Assembly: GCF_014851865.1 (NCBI RefSeq)
Contig: NZ_JACVAM010000001.1
Location: 248,001 to 312,000, forward strand
Reading direction: 5' to 3'
DNA: 64,000 bases
Source: Pseudomonas sp. PDM16
GTDB taxonomy: Bacteria; Pseudomonadota; Gammaproteobacteria; Pseudomonadales; Pseudomonadaceae
The notes beneath the pieces are model-generated. The model did not search any database. It was not told the origin of the DNA and saw only the letters and a program-made list of their open reading frames with translations. Of this stretch, positions 18,917-29,136 are shown one piece after another. The first letter of the stretch is position 1; the number at the start of each line of letters is the position of its first letter. The position numbers and the translations under genes were made by a program.

Positions 18917-19648
18917 TTACTTGTTACCGTCCGGCACAAAGACGTAGCCCACACCCCAGACGGTCTGGATATAGCGCGGCTTGGACGGGTCCGGCTCGAT
19001 CAGCCGGCGCAGACGGGAAATCTGCACGTCGATGGAGCGTTCCAGGGCGTCCCACTCGCGGCCACGGGCCAGGTTCATCAGCTTGTCGCGGGTCAGCGGC
19101 TCGCGGGCGTGCTGGACCAGAGCCTTGAGCACGGCGAACTCGCCGGTGGTGAGCATGTGTACTTCGTCGCCCTTCTTCAGCTCGCGGGTGGCCAGGGACA
19201 GCTCGTAGTCGCCGAAGGTGACGGTCTCGTCCTCGCTGGCCGGCGCTCCGGGCACTACCGGCGCCTGGCGGCGCAGCACGGCCTTGATCCGCGCCAGCAG
19301 CTCGCGCGGGTTGAACGGCTTGGCCAGGTAATCGTCGGCGCCGCCTTCCAGACCCTGGATGCGGCTGGCCTCATCGCCCTTGGCGGTGAGCATGATGATC
19401 GGCATCTGGTTGTTCGCCTCGCGCAGGCGGCGACAGGCGGAAAGGCCATCCTCGCCCGGCAGCATCAGGTCGAGCACCAGCAGCTGGAACAGTTCGCGGG
19501 CCAGCAGGCGGTCCATCTGTTCGACGTTCTCCACCGCGCGCACGCGGTAGCCCTGCTCGCTGAGGAAGCGCTCCAGCAGGCGGCGCAGGCCGGGATCGTC
19601 GTCGACGATAAGGATCTTTTCGCCTTCGGCGGCGGGTGTGCTGCTCAT
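18917..19648 (-). CDS. amgR: OmpR/AmgR response regulator
   Basis: Two-domain regulator of 243 residues: a receiver with phospho-acceptor Asp60 in LVLDLMLPGEDG and conserved Lys in AKPFNPRE, then a winged-helix DNA-binding domain from about residue 140 (LTTGEFAVLKALV, RSIDVQISRLRR, IQTVWGVGYVF). It is co-directional with its kinase and divergent from tex. E. coli OmpR is the closest classical homologue; in pseudomonads this pair is known as AmgRS and is not mainly an osmoregulator. Confidence 0.95.
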   Translation of the reverse strand: MSSTPAAEGEKILIVDDDPGLRRLLERFLSEQGYRVRAVENVEQMDRLLARELFQLLVLDLMLPGEDGLSACRRLREANNQMPIIMLTAKGDEASRIQGLEGGADDYLAKPFNPRELLARIKAVLRRQAPVVPGAPASEDETVTFGDYELSLATRELKKGDEVHMLTTGEFAVLKALVQHAREPLTRDKLMNLARGREWDALERSIDVQISRLRRLIEPDPSKPRYIQTVWGVGYVFVPDGNK

Positions 19649-19762
19649 GTTCTCTCCTGTCCAGGTGGCGGCGCATTATCGCCCAGCAGCGAGGCGTGGC
19701 GGCTCGACCATTGTTAGCAGATTTTTCCCCGAACGGTTCCCAATGCTTTCCGACCCGGTGTT

Positions 19763-19768
19763 TATAAT
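19763..19768 (+). promoter_or_regulatory. -10 element for tex
   Basis: Perfect TATAAT, 51 bases before the tex ATG in the divergent amgR/tex gap. I do not see a convincing -35 box at the right spacing, so only the -10 is called. Confidence 0.5.
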
Positions 19769-19818
19769 GCGGCGCTTTCGCGTCGGCATCGGCGTGGTTT
19801 TTCTGTCAGGTAGGGTTC

Positions 19819-22152
19819 ATGGATAGCATCAACAAGCGTATCGCCGCCGAGCTCGGCGTCCTCCCGCAACAGGTCGCCGCCGCGGTGGCCCTGCTCGACG
19901 AAGGCTCTACCGTGCCCTTCATCGCCCGCTACCGGAAGGAAGTGACCGGCAGCCTGGACGACACCCAGCTGCGCCACTTGGAAGAGCGCCTGCGCTACCT
20001 GCGCGAGATGGACGAGCGCCGTGCCGCGATCCTCGCCAGCATCGAGGAACAGGGCAAGCTGACGCCCGAACTGACCCGCGAGATCAACGAAGCCGACACC
20101 AAGACCCGCCTCGAAGACTTGTATCTACCGTACAAGCAGAAGCGCCGCACCAAGGGCCAGATCGCCCTGGAAGCCGGCCTCGGCGAACTGGCCGACGGCC
20201 TGTTCAACGACCCGAGCCTGAACCCGGAAGCCGAGGCCACGCGCTTCATCGATGCCGAGAAGGGCTTCGCCGACATCAAGGCCGTGCTCGAAGGCGCCAA
20301 GTACATCCTCATGGAGCGCTTCGCCGAGGACGCCAGCCTCCTCGACAAGCTGCGCTCCTTCCTGAAGAACGAAGCCACCCTCAGCGCCCGCGTGGTCGCA
20401 GGCAAAGAGGCCGAAGGCGCCAAGTTCAGCGACTACTTCGAGCACGACGAAGCCCTCAAGGGCGTGCCGTCGCACCGTGCGCTGGCGATCTTCCGCGGCC
20501 GCAACGAGGGCATTCTCGGCGCCAGCCTCAAGGTCGGCGACGAAGCGCCGGGCACCATGCACCCGTGCGAGCTGATGATCGCCGAGCGCTTCGGCGTCGA
20601 GCAGCGCGGTCGCGCCGCCGACAAATGGCTGGGCGAAGTGGTGCGCTGGACCTGGAAGGTCAAGCTCTACACTCACCTGGAAACCGACCTGCTCGGCGAG
20701 CTGCGCGAGAAGGCCGAGGACGAGGCGATCACCGTGTTCGCCCGCAACCTGCACGACCTGCTGCTGGCCGCCCCGGCCGGTCCGCGCGCCACCCTGGCGC
20801 TGGACCCGGGCCTGCGTACCGGCTGCAAGGTGGCCGTAGTCGACGCCACCGGCAAGGTGCTGGAAACCTCCACCGTCTACCCTCATGCGCCGCGTAACGA
20901 CTGGAACGGCACCCTGGCCATCCTCGCCAAACTGTGCGCCAAGCACGCGGTGGACCTGATCTCGATCGGCAACGGCACCGCCAGCCGCGAGACCGACAAG
21001 CTGGCCATCGACCTGATCAAGCTGTGCCCTCAATTGAAGATGACCAAGGTGATGGTCTCCGAGGCCGGCGCCTCGGTGTACTCCGCCTCCGAGCTGGCCG
21101 CCCGCGAATTCCCGGATATGGACGTGTCGCTGCGCGGCGCCGTCTCCATCGCCCGCCGCCTGCAGGACCCGCTGGCCGAACTGGTGAAGATCGATCCGAA
21201 ATCCATCGGTGTCGGCCAGTACCAGCACGACGTGTCCCAGCTCAAGCTGGCCCGTTCGCTGGACGCGGTGGTCGAGGACTGCGTGAACGCCGTCGGCGTG
21301 GATGTGAATACCGCCTCCGCTGCCCTGCTGGCACGCATCTCCGGCCTCAACAGCACCCTGGCCAGCAATATCGTGGCGTTCCGCGATGCCAACGGCGCCT
21401 TCGCCTCGCGCGCCGACTTGAAGAAGGTGCCGCGCCTGGGCGAGAAGACCTTCGAGCAGGCCGCCGGCTTCCTCCGCGTGATGAACGGCGACAACCCGCT
21501 GGACGCCTCCGCCGTGCACCCGGAGACCTATCCGCTGGTGCAGCGCATCGCCGCCGATACCGGCCGCGATGTGCGCTCGCTGCTGGGCGACTCCAGCTTC
21601 CTGCGCAGCCTCGATCCCAAGCGCTTCACCGACGAGAGCTTCGGCCTGCCGACCGTCACCGACATCCTCAAGGAACTGGACAAGCCCGGCCGTGACCCGC
21701 GTCCGGAGTTCAAGACCGCCGAGTTCCAAGAAGGCGTCGAGAGCCTCAAGGACCTGCAGCCGGGCATGATCCTCGAAGGCGTGGTGACCAACGTCACCAA
21801 CTTCGGCGCCTTCGTCGACATCGGTGTGCACCAGGACGGCCTGGTACACATCTCGGCGCTGTCGGAGAAGTTCGTCAAAGACCCCTACGAGGTCGTGAAG
21901 GCCGGCGATATCGTCAAAGTGAAAGTCATGGAAGTGGACATCCCGCGCAACCGCGTCGGCCTGACCATGCGCATGAGCGACACCCCTGGCGAGAAGGTCG
22001 ACGGCCCACGCGGCGGTGCTCGCGGCAACAGTGGGCAGAACCGCGGCGGCAACCAGCCGCGCAGCGAGCGCCACTCCAGCCAGGACAAGCCGGCCCCGGC
22101 CAACGCGGCCATGGCCTCGCTGTTCGCCAACGCCAAGCAGCTGAGGAAGTAA
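19819..22152 (+). CDS. tex: Tex family RNA-binding transcription accessory protein
   Basis: Conserved nucleic-acid-binding protein of 777 residues implicated in transcription; close relative of eukaryotic Spt6. The helical N-terminal domain is followed by a YqgF-like RNase H fold (about 325-455, beginning [19 protein letters not shown]). Tandem helix-hairpin-helix motifs come next ([17 protein letters not shown] and [15 protein letters not shown]). An S1 RNA-binding domain lies at about 648-718 ([18 protein letters not shown]). The C-terminal tail is basic and Gly/Asn/Gln-rich. It is separated from the next gene by three bases. Confidence 0.97.
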   Translation: MDSINKRIAAELGVLPQQVAAAVALLDEGSTVPFIARYRKEVTGSLDDTQLRHLEERLRYLREMDERRAAILASIEEQGKLTPELTREINEADTKTRLEDLYLPYKQKRRTKGQIALEAGLGELADGLFNDPSLNPEAEATRFIDAEKGFADIKAVLEGAKYILMERFAEDASLLDKLRSFLKNEATLSARVVAGKEAEGAKFSDYFEHDEALKGVPSHRALAIFRGRNEGILGASLKVGDEAPGTMHPCELMIAERFGVEQRGRAADKWLGEVVRWTWKVKLYTHLETDLLGELREKAEDEAITVFARNLHDLLLAAPAGPRATLALDPGLRTGCKVAVVDATGKVLETSTVYPHAPRNDWNGTLAILAKLCAKHAVDLISIGNGTASRETDKLAIDLIKLCPQLKMTKVMVSEAGASVYSASELAAREFPDMDVSLRGAVSIARRLQDPLAELVKIDPKSIGVGQYQHDVSQLKLARSLDAVVEDCVNAVGVDVNTASAALLARISGLNSTLASNIVAFRDANGAFASRADLKKVPRLGEKTFEQAAGFLRVMNGDNPLDASAVHPETYPLVQRIAADTGRDVRSLLGDSSFLRSLDPKRFTDESFGLPTVTDILKELDKPGRDPRPEFKTAEFQEGVESLKDLQPGMILEGVVTNVTNFGAFVDIGVHQDGLVHISALSEKFVKDPYEVVKAGDIVKVKVMEVDIPRNRVGLTMRMSDTPGEKVDGPRGGARGNSGQNRGGNQPRSERHSSQDKPAPANAAMASLFANAKQLRK

Positions 22153-22155
22153 GCC

Positions 22156-22539
22156 ATGAGTGACGCGCCCATCGGCAAGCAAAGCAACTTCAGCCGCCTG
22201 CTCGGCATCCGCATCCTGCGTGCCGAGAACGGCGAGTCCGAGCTGCGCATGGACATGCAGGAACAGATGCTCAACCTGCACGGACGCATGCACGGCGGTG
22301 CGCTTTATTCGCTGATCGATACCGCCCTCGGCCAGGCCAGCCACAGCCTGTTTGGCGGCGAGGCCGGCAGCATGACCCTGGAGTGCAAGGTCAACTACAT
22401 CCGCGGCGTCGAGTCCGGCGAGGTGGTCTGCCACGCCCGTGTGCTCAACGGCGGGCGCAAGGTGCATGTACTGGAAGCCAAGGTAGAACAGGGTGACAAG
22501 CTGATCGCCACCGCCCAGGCCACTTTTATCTGCAAATAA
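22156..22539 (+). CDS. PaaI-family hotdog thioesterase
   Basis: Single hotdog-fold protein of 127 residues, likely hydrolysing acyl- or aryl-CoA; the substrate cannot be told. The family motif is LHGRMHGGALYSLIDTALGQA, where the HGG segment and following acidic residue form the active site. It begins three bases after the tex stop, so the pair is co-transcribed. P. aeruginosa has the same tex-thioesterase-gshA order as I recall it. Confidence 0.9.
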   Translation: MSDAPIGKQSNFSRLLGIRILRAENGESELRMDMQEQMLNLHGRMHGGALYSLIDTALGQASHSLFGGEAGSMTLECKVNYIRGVESGEVVCHARVLNGGRKVHVLEAKVEQGDKLIATAQATFICK

Positions 22540-22655
22540 GCGCGTGCTTCACCCGTACGCACAAGAAGCAGGGTGGATCTCGTTTCACCGATCCACCGAG
22601 TGGCGACCCACCGGATGGCGATTCATCTAGTGGCAGCCCTCCGAGCAGGGCCATT

Positions 22656-22681
22656 GGTGGATGAACAGAGCGTCATCCACC
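22656..22681. repeat. GGTGGATGA/TCATCCACC hairpin repeat
   Basis: Nine-base perfect arms around an eight-base loop. Related but degenerate hairpins occur at 43256-43280 (GTGGGATGG/CCATCCAC) and 46607-46625 (GAATGGA/TCCATTC), suggesting one repeat family present several times in this genome. Confidence 0.7.
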
Positions 22682-22803
22682 CTACGTAGAAGCTAGAAAG
22701 CCGCGAGGCGCTATCCCAGCGCCTTTCTCAGGATTGCACCTACCGCCTCGTCGGCGCATCCTCCCCTTCCGGTCAGGCGACAGCGTCCGTCCGTGTATCC
22801 GAC

Positions 22804-22832
22804 TTGCAGTGTGGCGGCTCCACCCCCATATA
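22804..22832 (+). promoter_or_regulatory. Promoter for gshA
   Basis: TTGCAG (22804-22809) and CATATA (22827-22832) with exact 17-base spacing, about 32 bases before the gshA TTG start. An AAGGAA ribosome site follows at about 22849. Confidence 0.6.
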
Positions 22833-22863
22833 GGGGCGACCGTCGAGTGAAGGAACAAGAATC

Positions 22864-24450
22864 TTGAGCGATCTCCTCTCCCGCCGCCTGGCTCTGCTCG
22901 GCGACGCTGCCCACCTGCCGCTGCTCACCCAGTGCCTGCATGGCATCGAGCGCGAGACCCTGCGCGTCGACGAGCAGGGCGAGCTTGCGCAGACCGGCCA
23001 CCCGACCGCCCTCGGCTCAGCGCTGACCCATGCACAGATCACCACCGACTATTCCGAGGCCCTGCTGGAGTTCATCACCCCGGCCGAGCCCGACCCGGCC
23101 GACACCCTGGCCAATCTGGAACGCATCCACCGCTTTGCTGCCAGCCAGTTGGACGGCGAATACCTGTGGAGCCCGTCGATGCCCGGCCTGTTGCCGGACG
23201 AGGCGGATATCCCGATCGCCCGCTATGGCAGCTCCAATATCGGCCGCCTGAAGTACGTGTACCGCCAGGGCCTGGCCCTGCGCTACGGCAAGACCATGCA
23301 GTGCATCGCCGGCATCCACTACAACTTCAGCCTGGCCGAGGGTCTGTGGCCGCTGCTACAGCAGCTGGATGCCGACCGCCAGGAGCCGCGCGACTACCAG
23401 TCCGCCGCCTACATCGCGCTGATCCGCAATTTCCGCCGTTACAGCTGGTTGCTGATGTACCTGTTCGGCGCCTCGCCAGCACTGGACGCCAGCTTCATGC
23501 GCGGTCGCCCGCACCAGTTACAGACGCTCGACGACGACACGCTGTACCTGCCCTACGCCACCAGTCTGCGCATGAGTGATCTGGGCTACCAGAGCAGCGC
23601 CCAGTCGGGCCTGACGCCCTGCTATAACGACCTGGCCAGCTACACCGAGAGTCTGCGCGCGGCGGTAGCCACGCCCTACCCGGCCTATGCCGAGATCGGT
23701 ACCAAAGACGCCAATGGCGAGTGGCTGCAACTCAACACCAACATCATCCAGATCGAGAACGAGTACTACTCGAGCATCCGCCCGAAGCGCGTCACCTACT
23801 CCGGCGAGCGACCGATCCAGGCGCTGATGAGCCGCGGAGTGCAGTACGTGGAAGTGCGCTGCCTGGACATCAACCCCTACCTGCCACTGGGGATCGACCT
23901 GGACCAGGCACGCTTCCTCGACACCTTCGTGCTGTTCTGCGCCTTGCAGGAGAGCCCGCTACTGGCCAATGGCGAGTGCTGCTCCTGCACCGACAACTTC
24001 CTCAAGACGGTCAAGGAAGGCCGCCGCCCCCGCCTGCACCTGCAACGTGACGGCGAACAGATCGAACTGCAGACCTGGGCCGGCGAACTGCTGGATGCCT
24101 TCGCGCCAATCGCTACGCTGCTCGACCGCGCCTATGGCGGTGACGCCTACCAGACCGCCCTGCACCTGCAGCGGCGCAAGGTCGAAGACGCCAGCCTGAC
24201 GCCATCAGCGCAAGTGCTGACCGAGCTGAAGGCTACCGGCGAAAGTTTCCGCGAATTCGCCCTGCGCCAGAGCAAGGCCCACGCCGCTGCTTTCCGAGCC
24301 CAACCATTGAGCGCGGCTGAGCAGGCACAGTTCGTCGAGGCTGCCCGCGCCTCTCTGGTGGAGCAGGAGGAACTGGAGCAGGCACCAGCCGGTGATTTCG
24401 ACACTTTCGTTGCGGCCTACCAGGCGAGCATTCTCGGCATCAGCATTTAA
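22864..24450 (+). CDS. gshA: Glutamate--cysteine ligase
   Basis: First enzyme of glutathione synthesis, joining glutamate and cysteine with ATP; 528 residues, type 1 proteobacterial family. Conserved segments include [17 protein letters not shown], the [15 protein letters not shown] substrate motif near residues 59-73, [13 protein letters not shown], and [18 protein letters not shown] near 326-343. The start is TTG at 22864: it gives the family N-terminus [13 protein letters not shown] and has AAGGAA nine bases before it. Both ends of the glutathione pathway are in this window but in separate transcription units. Confidence 0.96.
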   Translation: MSDLLSRRLALLGDAAHLPLLTQCLHGIERETLRVDEQGELAQTGHPTALGSALTHAQITTDYSEALLEFITPAEPDPADTLANLERIHRFAASQLDGEYLWSPSMPGLLPDEADIPIARYGSSNIGRLKYVYRQGLALRYGKTMQCIAGIHYNFSLAEGLWPLLQQLDADRQEPRDYQSAAYIALIRNFRRYSWLLMYLFGASPALDASFMRGRPHQLQTLDDDTLYLPYATSLRMSDLGYQSSAQSGLTPCYNDLASYTESLRAAVATPYPAYAEIGTKDANGEWLQLNTNIIQIENEYYSSIRPKRVTYSGERPIQALMSRGVQYVEVRCLDINPYLPLGIDLDQARFLDTFVLFCALQESPLLANGECCSCTDNFLKTVKEGRRPRLHLQRDGEQIELQTWAGELLDAFAPIATLLDRAYGGDAYQTALHLQRRKVEDASLTPSAQVLTELKATGESFREFALRQSKAHAAAFRAQPLSAAEQAQFVEAARASLVEQEELEQAPAGDFDTFVAAYQASILGISI

Positions 24451-24634
24451 GGGCGGCACTAGCCGCTTCACCGCCGAAAAAGTGCTTTTGCAATCAATAG
24501 CCTGGGAAATGGAGGGGCTTCTTTAGGGGAGTCCGTCACAAATCCGCCACTCCGACCGTTCGGCTCTGACCAGCGGCGCACCAACCACTCTGGCACGGGC
24601 TAGCCTGTGGGGAAATCCGCATTGGCGAATAGCC

Positions 24635-24832
24635 ATGACGCCCGCAGCAGACGATCACGACTGGAGCCTGGAAAGCCTGAACAAGGCCTACCAGCAAGGC
24701 TATATGGCCGGGCTCACTGGCCAGCCCCAGCATGCGCAACCCTATCCCGTGGAAGTGCTGGCCGCTGCCTGGGAGGCGGGCTGGGACGACGGTAACGAAC
24801 AGTTCAAGCAGCATCAGCGCCGCAGCGCCTGA
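24635..24832 (+). CDS. RMF-like small protein
   Basis: Protein of 65 residues with the ribosome modulation factor signature: LNKAYQQGYMAGLTGQ, then QPYPVEVL and AAWEAGWDDG, lining up with the QRGYQAGIAGR ... CPY ... WLGGWREA pattern of E. coli Rmf. Canonical RMF is strongly basic and dimerises 70S ribosomes in stationary phase. This one begins with an acidic stretch (DDHDW) and is near neutral or acidic overall, so ribosome binding is uncertain. It may be a second RMF-family member. It lies alone between gshA and a terminator. Confidence 0.75.
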   Translation: MTPAADDHDWSLESLNKAYQQGYMAGLTGQPQHAQPYPVEVLAAAWEAGWDDGNEQFKQHQRRSA

Positions 24833-24845
24833 TCCTGAAACCCAG

Positions 24846-24872
24846 AAAAAGGCCGCAATCGCGGCCTTTTTT
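24846..24872. terminator. Bidirectional intrinsic terminator between the RMF-like gene and argA
   Basis: AAAAAGGCCGC and GCGGCCTTTTTT flank an AATC loop, with a T-run on both strands. It serves the convergent RMF-like gene and argA. Confidence 0.92.
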
Positions 24873-24928
24873 CTTGCAGGGTTTCTTGAAGTATTGCGAA
24901 CTCGTGACGACCTACGCGGAACAGGCTG

Positions 24929-26227
24929 TCAGAGCGACTTTTCAAAGATCTTCGAGTTGCGCTGATAGTTGTACAGCGACGCCCGTGCCACCGGCATGCG
25001 CTCGACACCGCTGGACTCGAAGCCGCGCTCCTGGAACCAGTGCGCAGTACGGGTAGTGAGCACGAACAGCGTCTTCAGGCCCATCGCCTTGGCTCGCTCC
25101 TCGATGCGCTCCAGCAGCTCGTCACCACGACCGCCATGGCGGTATTCGGGATTGACCGCCAAGCAGGCCAGTTCGCCGGCTTCGGAATCGGCGATCGGGT
25201 AGAGCGCAGCGCAGGCGATGATCAGGCCGTCGCGCTCGACGATGCTGAACTGGCCGATCTCGCGCTCCAGCACTTCGCGCGAACGACGCACCAGGATGCC
25301 TTGATCCTCCAGCGGGGTGATCAGCTCGATCAGGCCGCCCACATCCTCGATGGTCGCTTCACGCAGCGACTCGAACTGCTCCTGGTCGACCAGGGTGCCG
25401 CCACCGTCGCGGGTGAACAGCTCGGTAAGCAACGAACCGTCTTCCATGTAGCTGACGATATGGCTGCGCTTGACCCCGGCGCGGCAGGCCTGGGCCGCCG
25501 CATCGAGCAACTCGGCCTGATAGCAGCTACCGAGCCGTGCCAGATGTGCCGGCACCTGCTGCGGGCGTAGCTCGCGCACCAACTTGCCACTGGCGTCGAG
25601 CAGGCCACGCTCGGCGCTGAACAACAGCAACTTGTCGGCCTGCAGATCAATGGCGGCACGGGTGGCGACGTCCTCACAGGCCAGGTTGAAAATTTCCCCG
25701 GTGGGCGAGTAGCCGAGCGATGACAGCAGCACGATGCTGCGCTCGTCGAGCAGGCGGCCGATGCCCTTGCGGTCGACCCGGCGCACTTCGCCGGTGTGGT
25801 GATAGTCGATGCCATCGACCACGCCAATCGGCCGCGCGGTGACGAAGTTGCCGCCGGACACACGCAAACGCGAGCCCTGCATCGGCGAGGCGGCCATATC
25901 CATCGACAGGCGCGCCTCGATAGCAATGCGCAGGCGCCCAACAGCATCGATCACGCAATCCAGAGTCGGTCCATCGGTGATGCGCAGGTCACGGTGATAG
26001 CGCGGCGTCAGGCCACGCTCGGCCAGGCGCGCTTCGATCTGCGGGCGCGAGCCATGCACCAGCACCAGGCGCACACCGAGACTGTGCAGCAGCACCAGGT
26101 CATGGACGATATTGCCGAAATTCGGATGTTCCACGCCTTCGCCGGGCAGCATGACCACGAAGGTGCAGTCCCGGTGAGCGTTGATGTAAGGCGAAGCGTG
26201 GCGAAGCCAGTTGACGTAGTCGTGCAT
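24929..26227 (-). CDS. argA: Amino-acid N-acetyltransferase (N-acetylglutamate synthase)
   Basis: First step of arginine synthesis, acetyl-CoA plus glutamate to N-acetylglutamate. The 432 residues match pseudomonad ArgA. The N-terminal amino-acid-kinase-like domain carries VLVHGSRPQIEARL near residues 55-68 and the arginine-feedback region. The C-terminal GNAT domain has ELACLAVNPEYRHGGRGDELLERIEERA. The start is ATG at 26227 (MHDYVNWLRHA); 16 upstream in-frame codons are outside the family. argE follows upstream in the same orientation, so the two arginine genes may share regulation. Confidence 0.96.
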   Translation of the reverse strand: MHDYVNWLRHASPYINAHRDCTFVVMLPGEGVEHPNFGNIVHDLVLLHSLGVRLVLVHGSRPQIEARLAERGLTPRYHRDLRITDGPTLDCVIDAVGRLRIAIEARLSMDMAASPMQGSRLRVSGGNFVTARPIGVVDGIDYHHTGEVRRVDRKGIGRLLDERSIVLLSSLGYSPTGEIFNLACEDVATRAAIDLQADKLLLFSAERGLLDASGKLVRELRPQQVPAHLARLGSCYQAELLDAAAQACRAGVKRSHIVSYMEDGSLLTELFTRDGGGTLVDQEQFESLREATIEDVGGLIELITPLEDQGILVRRSREVLEREIGQFSIVERDGLIIACAALYPIADSEAGELACLAVNPEYRHGGRGDELLERIEERAKAMGLKTLFVLTTRTAHWFQERGFESSGVERMPVARASLYNYQRNSKIFEKSL

Positions 26228-26340
26228 TGAGAAGCCTGTGAGCAAGGACGGACGAGCGATGTTTTGCCTCTCCACACTCGGAGAAGGAAGGTCGGTCTAG
26301 CGTCGTCGCAACATCGGTGCTCCCCTCTGGGCTGGGCGAA

Positions 26341-27480
26341 TTACAGGCAGTAGTGCTGGATCAACTGGCGCAGCAGCACCACGGTCGGCTCGATGCGCGC
26401 CAGCTCGAGAAACTCCCCCGGCTGGTGAGCACAGGCGATATCGCCGGGGCCGAGGACAATGGTCTCGCAACCAAGCTGCTGAAGATACGGGGCTTCGGTA
26501 CCGAATGCCACCGACTGCGCCGCATGCCCGGTGAGCTTCTCGGCCAGGCGCACCAGCTCACTATCGGCGCTCTGCTCAAAGGGCGGCACATTGGCGAACA
26601 GTGGCGCGTAGTCGATCTTCACCTGGTGCCGTTCGGCCAGCGGCCGCAGCTTGCTGCGAATGGCCGCGCGCAACTGCTCCGGCTCCATGCCCGGCAGCGG
26701 GCGCAGATCGAACTCCAGCGAACACTGGCCGCAGATGCGGTTGGGGTTGTCGCCACCGTGGATGCAACCGAGGTTGAGCGTCGGCTGCGGCACGCCGAAC
26801 TGCGGGTTGTTGAACTCGCGCTGCCACTGACTGCGCAGCTCCCGCAGTGCGCCAATGGCATCGTGCATGGCCTCCAGGGCGCTATGACCGAGGCTCGGGT
26901 CGGAGCTATGGCCGCTCTGCCCGAGGATGTCGATGCGCTCCATCATCACGCCCTTGTGCAGGCGTACCGGCTTGAGCCCGGTCGGCTCGCCGATCACCGC
27001 AGCACGCCCCAAGGGGCGCCCAGCCTCAGCCAACGCACGGGCGCCATCCATGGAGCTTTCTTCATCGCAGGTGGCGAGGATCAACAGCGGCTGCCTGAAT
27101 GGCCAGTCGAGCATGCCGCGAACAGCCTCGATCACCAGAGGGAAGAAGCCTTTCATGTCGCACACACCCAGGCCGACCCAACGATCACCCTGGGCGGTCA
27201 GCCTGAGTGGGTCACTTTGCCACAGGGCCCCGTCGAACGGCACGGTGTCGCTATGACCGGCCAGCACCAGCCCACCGGGACCACTGCCGAAGGTGGCCAA
27301 CAGGTTGGCTTTTCCCGGCGCCACTTCCTGGATCTCACAGGCGAAACCAAGATCGCTCAGCCAACCCGCCAGCAGCTCGATCACCAGGCGATTGGACTGA
27401 TCCCAGTGCGGTTGGGTGCAGCTGACCGACGGGGTGGCAATCAGCGCAGCGAACTGGTCTTGCAGAGAGGGAAGCGACAT
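26341..27480 (-). CDS. argE: Acetylornithine deacetylase
   Basis: M20 metallopeptidase-family hydrolase of 379 residues that releases ornithine from N-acetylornithine. Metal ligands are visible in LAGHSDTVPFDG (His), GLGVCDMKGF (bridging Asp), ATCDEESSMDGA (Glu-Glu) and GPGDIACAHQPGEF (final His). The dimerisation domain contains GQSGHSSDPSLG. The start is ATG at 27480. Pseudomonads also have ArgJ, which recycles the acetyl group, so ArgE may be auxiliary here. Confidence 0.93.
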   Translation of the reverse strand: MSLPSLQDQFAALIATPSVSCTQPHWDQSNRLVIELLAGWLSDLGFACEIQEVAPGKANLLATFGSGPGGLVLAGHSDTVPFDGALWQSDPLRLTAQGDRWVGLGVCDMKGFFPLVIEAVRGMLDWPFRQPLLILATCDEESSMDGARALAEAGRPLGRAAVIGEPTGLKPVRLHKGVMMERIDILGQSGHSSDPSLGHSALEAMHDAIGALRELRSQWQREFNNPQFGVPQPTLNLGCIHGGDNPNRICGQCSLEFDLRPLPGMEPEQLRAAIRSKLRPLAERHQVKIDYAPLFANVPPFEQSADSELVRLAEKLTGHAAQSVAFGTEAPYLQQLGCETIVLGPGDIACAHQPGEFLELARIEPTVVLLRQLIQHYCL

Positions 27481-27647
27481 AACGGATCTCCGTGGCCTGA
27501 ACCCATCATAGAGAGGCCGCCGCCCACTGCCTATGCTGAACAGGCACGACCTTTCGTCCGGGCTGACATGCCTGGAAACGACCGTTCGAGCAGAAACCGT
27601 TGTCATCTGGCATACTTCGCGCCCCTTTTTCCGGTCACAAAAACGTC

Positions 27648-29120
27648 ATGTTCGAACTATTCAGCGGGCTCGATGCCTGGGTCGCCATCAGCCTGGTGCT
27701 GGCTCTGACCTTTGTCCTGACCTTCGAATTCATCAACGGTTTCCATGACACCGCCAACGCGGTGGCCACGGTGATCTACACCAAGGCGATGCCGCCGCAC
27801 CTGGCAGTGATCTTCTCGGGCATCTTCAATTTCCTCGGCGTGGTCCTCGGCGGCGTCGGTGTGGCCTATGCCATCGTCCACCTGCTACCGGTGGAGCTGC
27901 TGATCAACGTCAACACTGCCCACGGCCTGGTGATGGTGTTCTCCCTGCTGACCGCCGCCATTGCCTGGAACCTGGGCACCTGGTACTTCGGCATTCCGGC
28001 ATCCAGCTCGCACACCCTGATCGGCTCCATCCTCGGTGTCGGCCTGGCCAACGCCCTGCTCTCGCATATTTCCCTGGCCGACGGCGTCAACTGGCAGAAG
28101 GCGATAGACATCGGCCTCAGCCTGCTGCTATCGCCGCTGGCCGGCTTCGCCGTCGCCGGTCTGATTCTGATCGGGCTGCGCCGCGCCTTCGCAGACTCGA
28201 AGATGCACGAAACCCCGGAGAGCCGTAAGGAGATCAAGGGCAAGAAGAAGCCACCGTTCTGGAACCGCATGGTGCTGATCATGTCGGCCATGGGCGTGAG
28301 CTTCGTACACGGCTCCAACGACGGCCAGAAGGGCATCGGCCTGATCATGCTGGTACTGATCGGTATCGTTCCAGCCAAGTTCGTGCTGGACCTCAACAGC
28401 ACCACCTATCAGATCGAGCGCACCCGCGACGCCGCCGTGCACCTGCAGCAGTTCTACCAGCGCAACCACGACGAGCTGAGCGAATACCTAGCACTGGGCA
28501 AGGCTGGCAACGTAGAACTGCCGAAGCAGTTCCGCTGCGACGCCAAGCTGACCGAGGCAACCATCTCCACCCTGCTGAAAGACCTGCAAGGTGTGACCGA
28601 TTACAACCAGATGGACCAGGAGAAGCGTACCCAGGTACGTCGTTACCTGCTGTGCCTGGACGATACCGCCAAGAAGGTCAGCAAGCTGGACACGCTGCCC
28701 AAGCGCGAGAAGGCGGATCTGGATAAGCTGCGCAAAGACCTTACCGCCACCACCGAATATGCGCCCACCTGGGTGATCTTCGCCGTGGCCCTGGCGCTGG
28801 GTATCGGCACCATGGTCGGCTGGAAACGCGTGGTGCTGACCGTCGGCGAGAAGATCGGCAAGCAGGGCATGACCTATGCCCAGGGCATGAGCGCGCAGAT
28901 CACCGCATCCATCGCCATCGGCCTGGCCAACGTCTACAGTCTGCCGGTGTCGACCACCCACGTGCTGTCATCCGGCGTCGCCGGCACCATGGTCGCCAAC
29001 AAGAGCGGCCTGCAATTCGCTACAGTGCGCAATATCCTGATGGCCTGGGTGCTAACGCTGCCGGCCACCATCCTGCTGTCCGCAGGTCTGTTCTGGCTGG
29101 GCGTGAAACTGTTCGTCTGA
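27648..29120 (+). CDS. pitA: Low-affinity inorganic phosphate transporter (Pit family)
   Basis: Inner-membrane phosphate permease of 490 residues with the two PHO4 repeat halves: GFHDTANAVATVIYTKAMPP near residue 32 and FVHGSNDGQKGIGLIM near 220. About ten membrane helices are split by a long hydrophilic loop at about 250-370, normal for PitA. The start is ATG at 27648, the first that preserves the N-terminal helix; 16 upstream in-frame codons are rejected. It is divergent from argE and followed by a terminator. Confidence 0.94.
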   Translation: MFELFSGLDAWVAISLVLALTFVLTFEFINGFHDTANAVATVIYTKAMPPHLAVIFSGIFNFLGVVLGGVGVAYAIVHLLPVELLINVNTAHGLVMVFSLLTAAIAWNLGTWYFGIPASSSHTLIGSILGVGLANALLSHISLADGVNWQKAIDIGLSLLLSPLAGFAVAGLILIGLRRAFADSKMHETPESRKEIKGKKKPPFWNRMVLIMSAMGVSFVHGSNDGQKGIGLIMLVLIGIVPAKFVLDLNSTTYQIERTRDAAVHLQQFYQRNHDELSEYLALGKAGNVELPKQFRCDAKLTEATISTLLKDLQGVTDYNQMDQEKRTQVRRYLLCLDDTAKKVSKLDTLPKREKADLDKLRKDLTATTEYAPTWVIFAVALALGIGTMVGWKRVVLTVGEKIGKQGMTYAQGMSAQITASIAIGLANVYSLPVSTTHVLSSGVAGTMVANKSGLQFATVRNILMAWVLTLPATILLSAGLFWLGVKLFV

Positions 29121-29136
29121 ACGCCACCCGCCGCAT

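Larger units (their letters stand above)
22540..22863. other. Intergenic region with mosaic hairpin repeats before gshA
   Basis: No gene is supported in these 324 bases. The first half is built from short inverted repeats of the GTGGAT...ATCCAC type: GTGGAT/ATCCAC arms near 22573-22598, and GGTGGATGA (22656-22664) with TCATCCACC (22673-22681). The repeat is followed by CTACG, as in a class of short repeats I associate with Pseudomonas intergenic DNA. The second half carries the gshA promoter. Confidence 0.7.

Noticed and set aside
20125..22467. 780-codon minus-strand open frame
   Set aside because: It is antisense to tex and the thioesterase gene, rich in Ala/Gly/His/Val repeats, with no homology I recognise.
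24590..24606. Sigma54 promoter before the RMF-like gene
   Set aside because: TGGCACG is present, but the expected TTGC four bases later reads AGCC; too weak to call.
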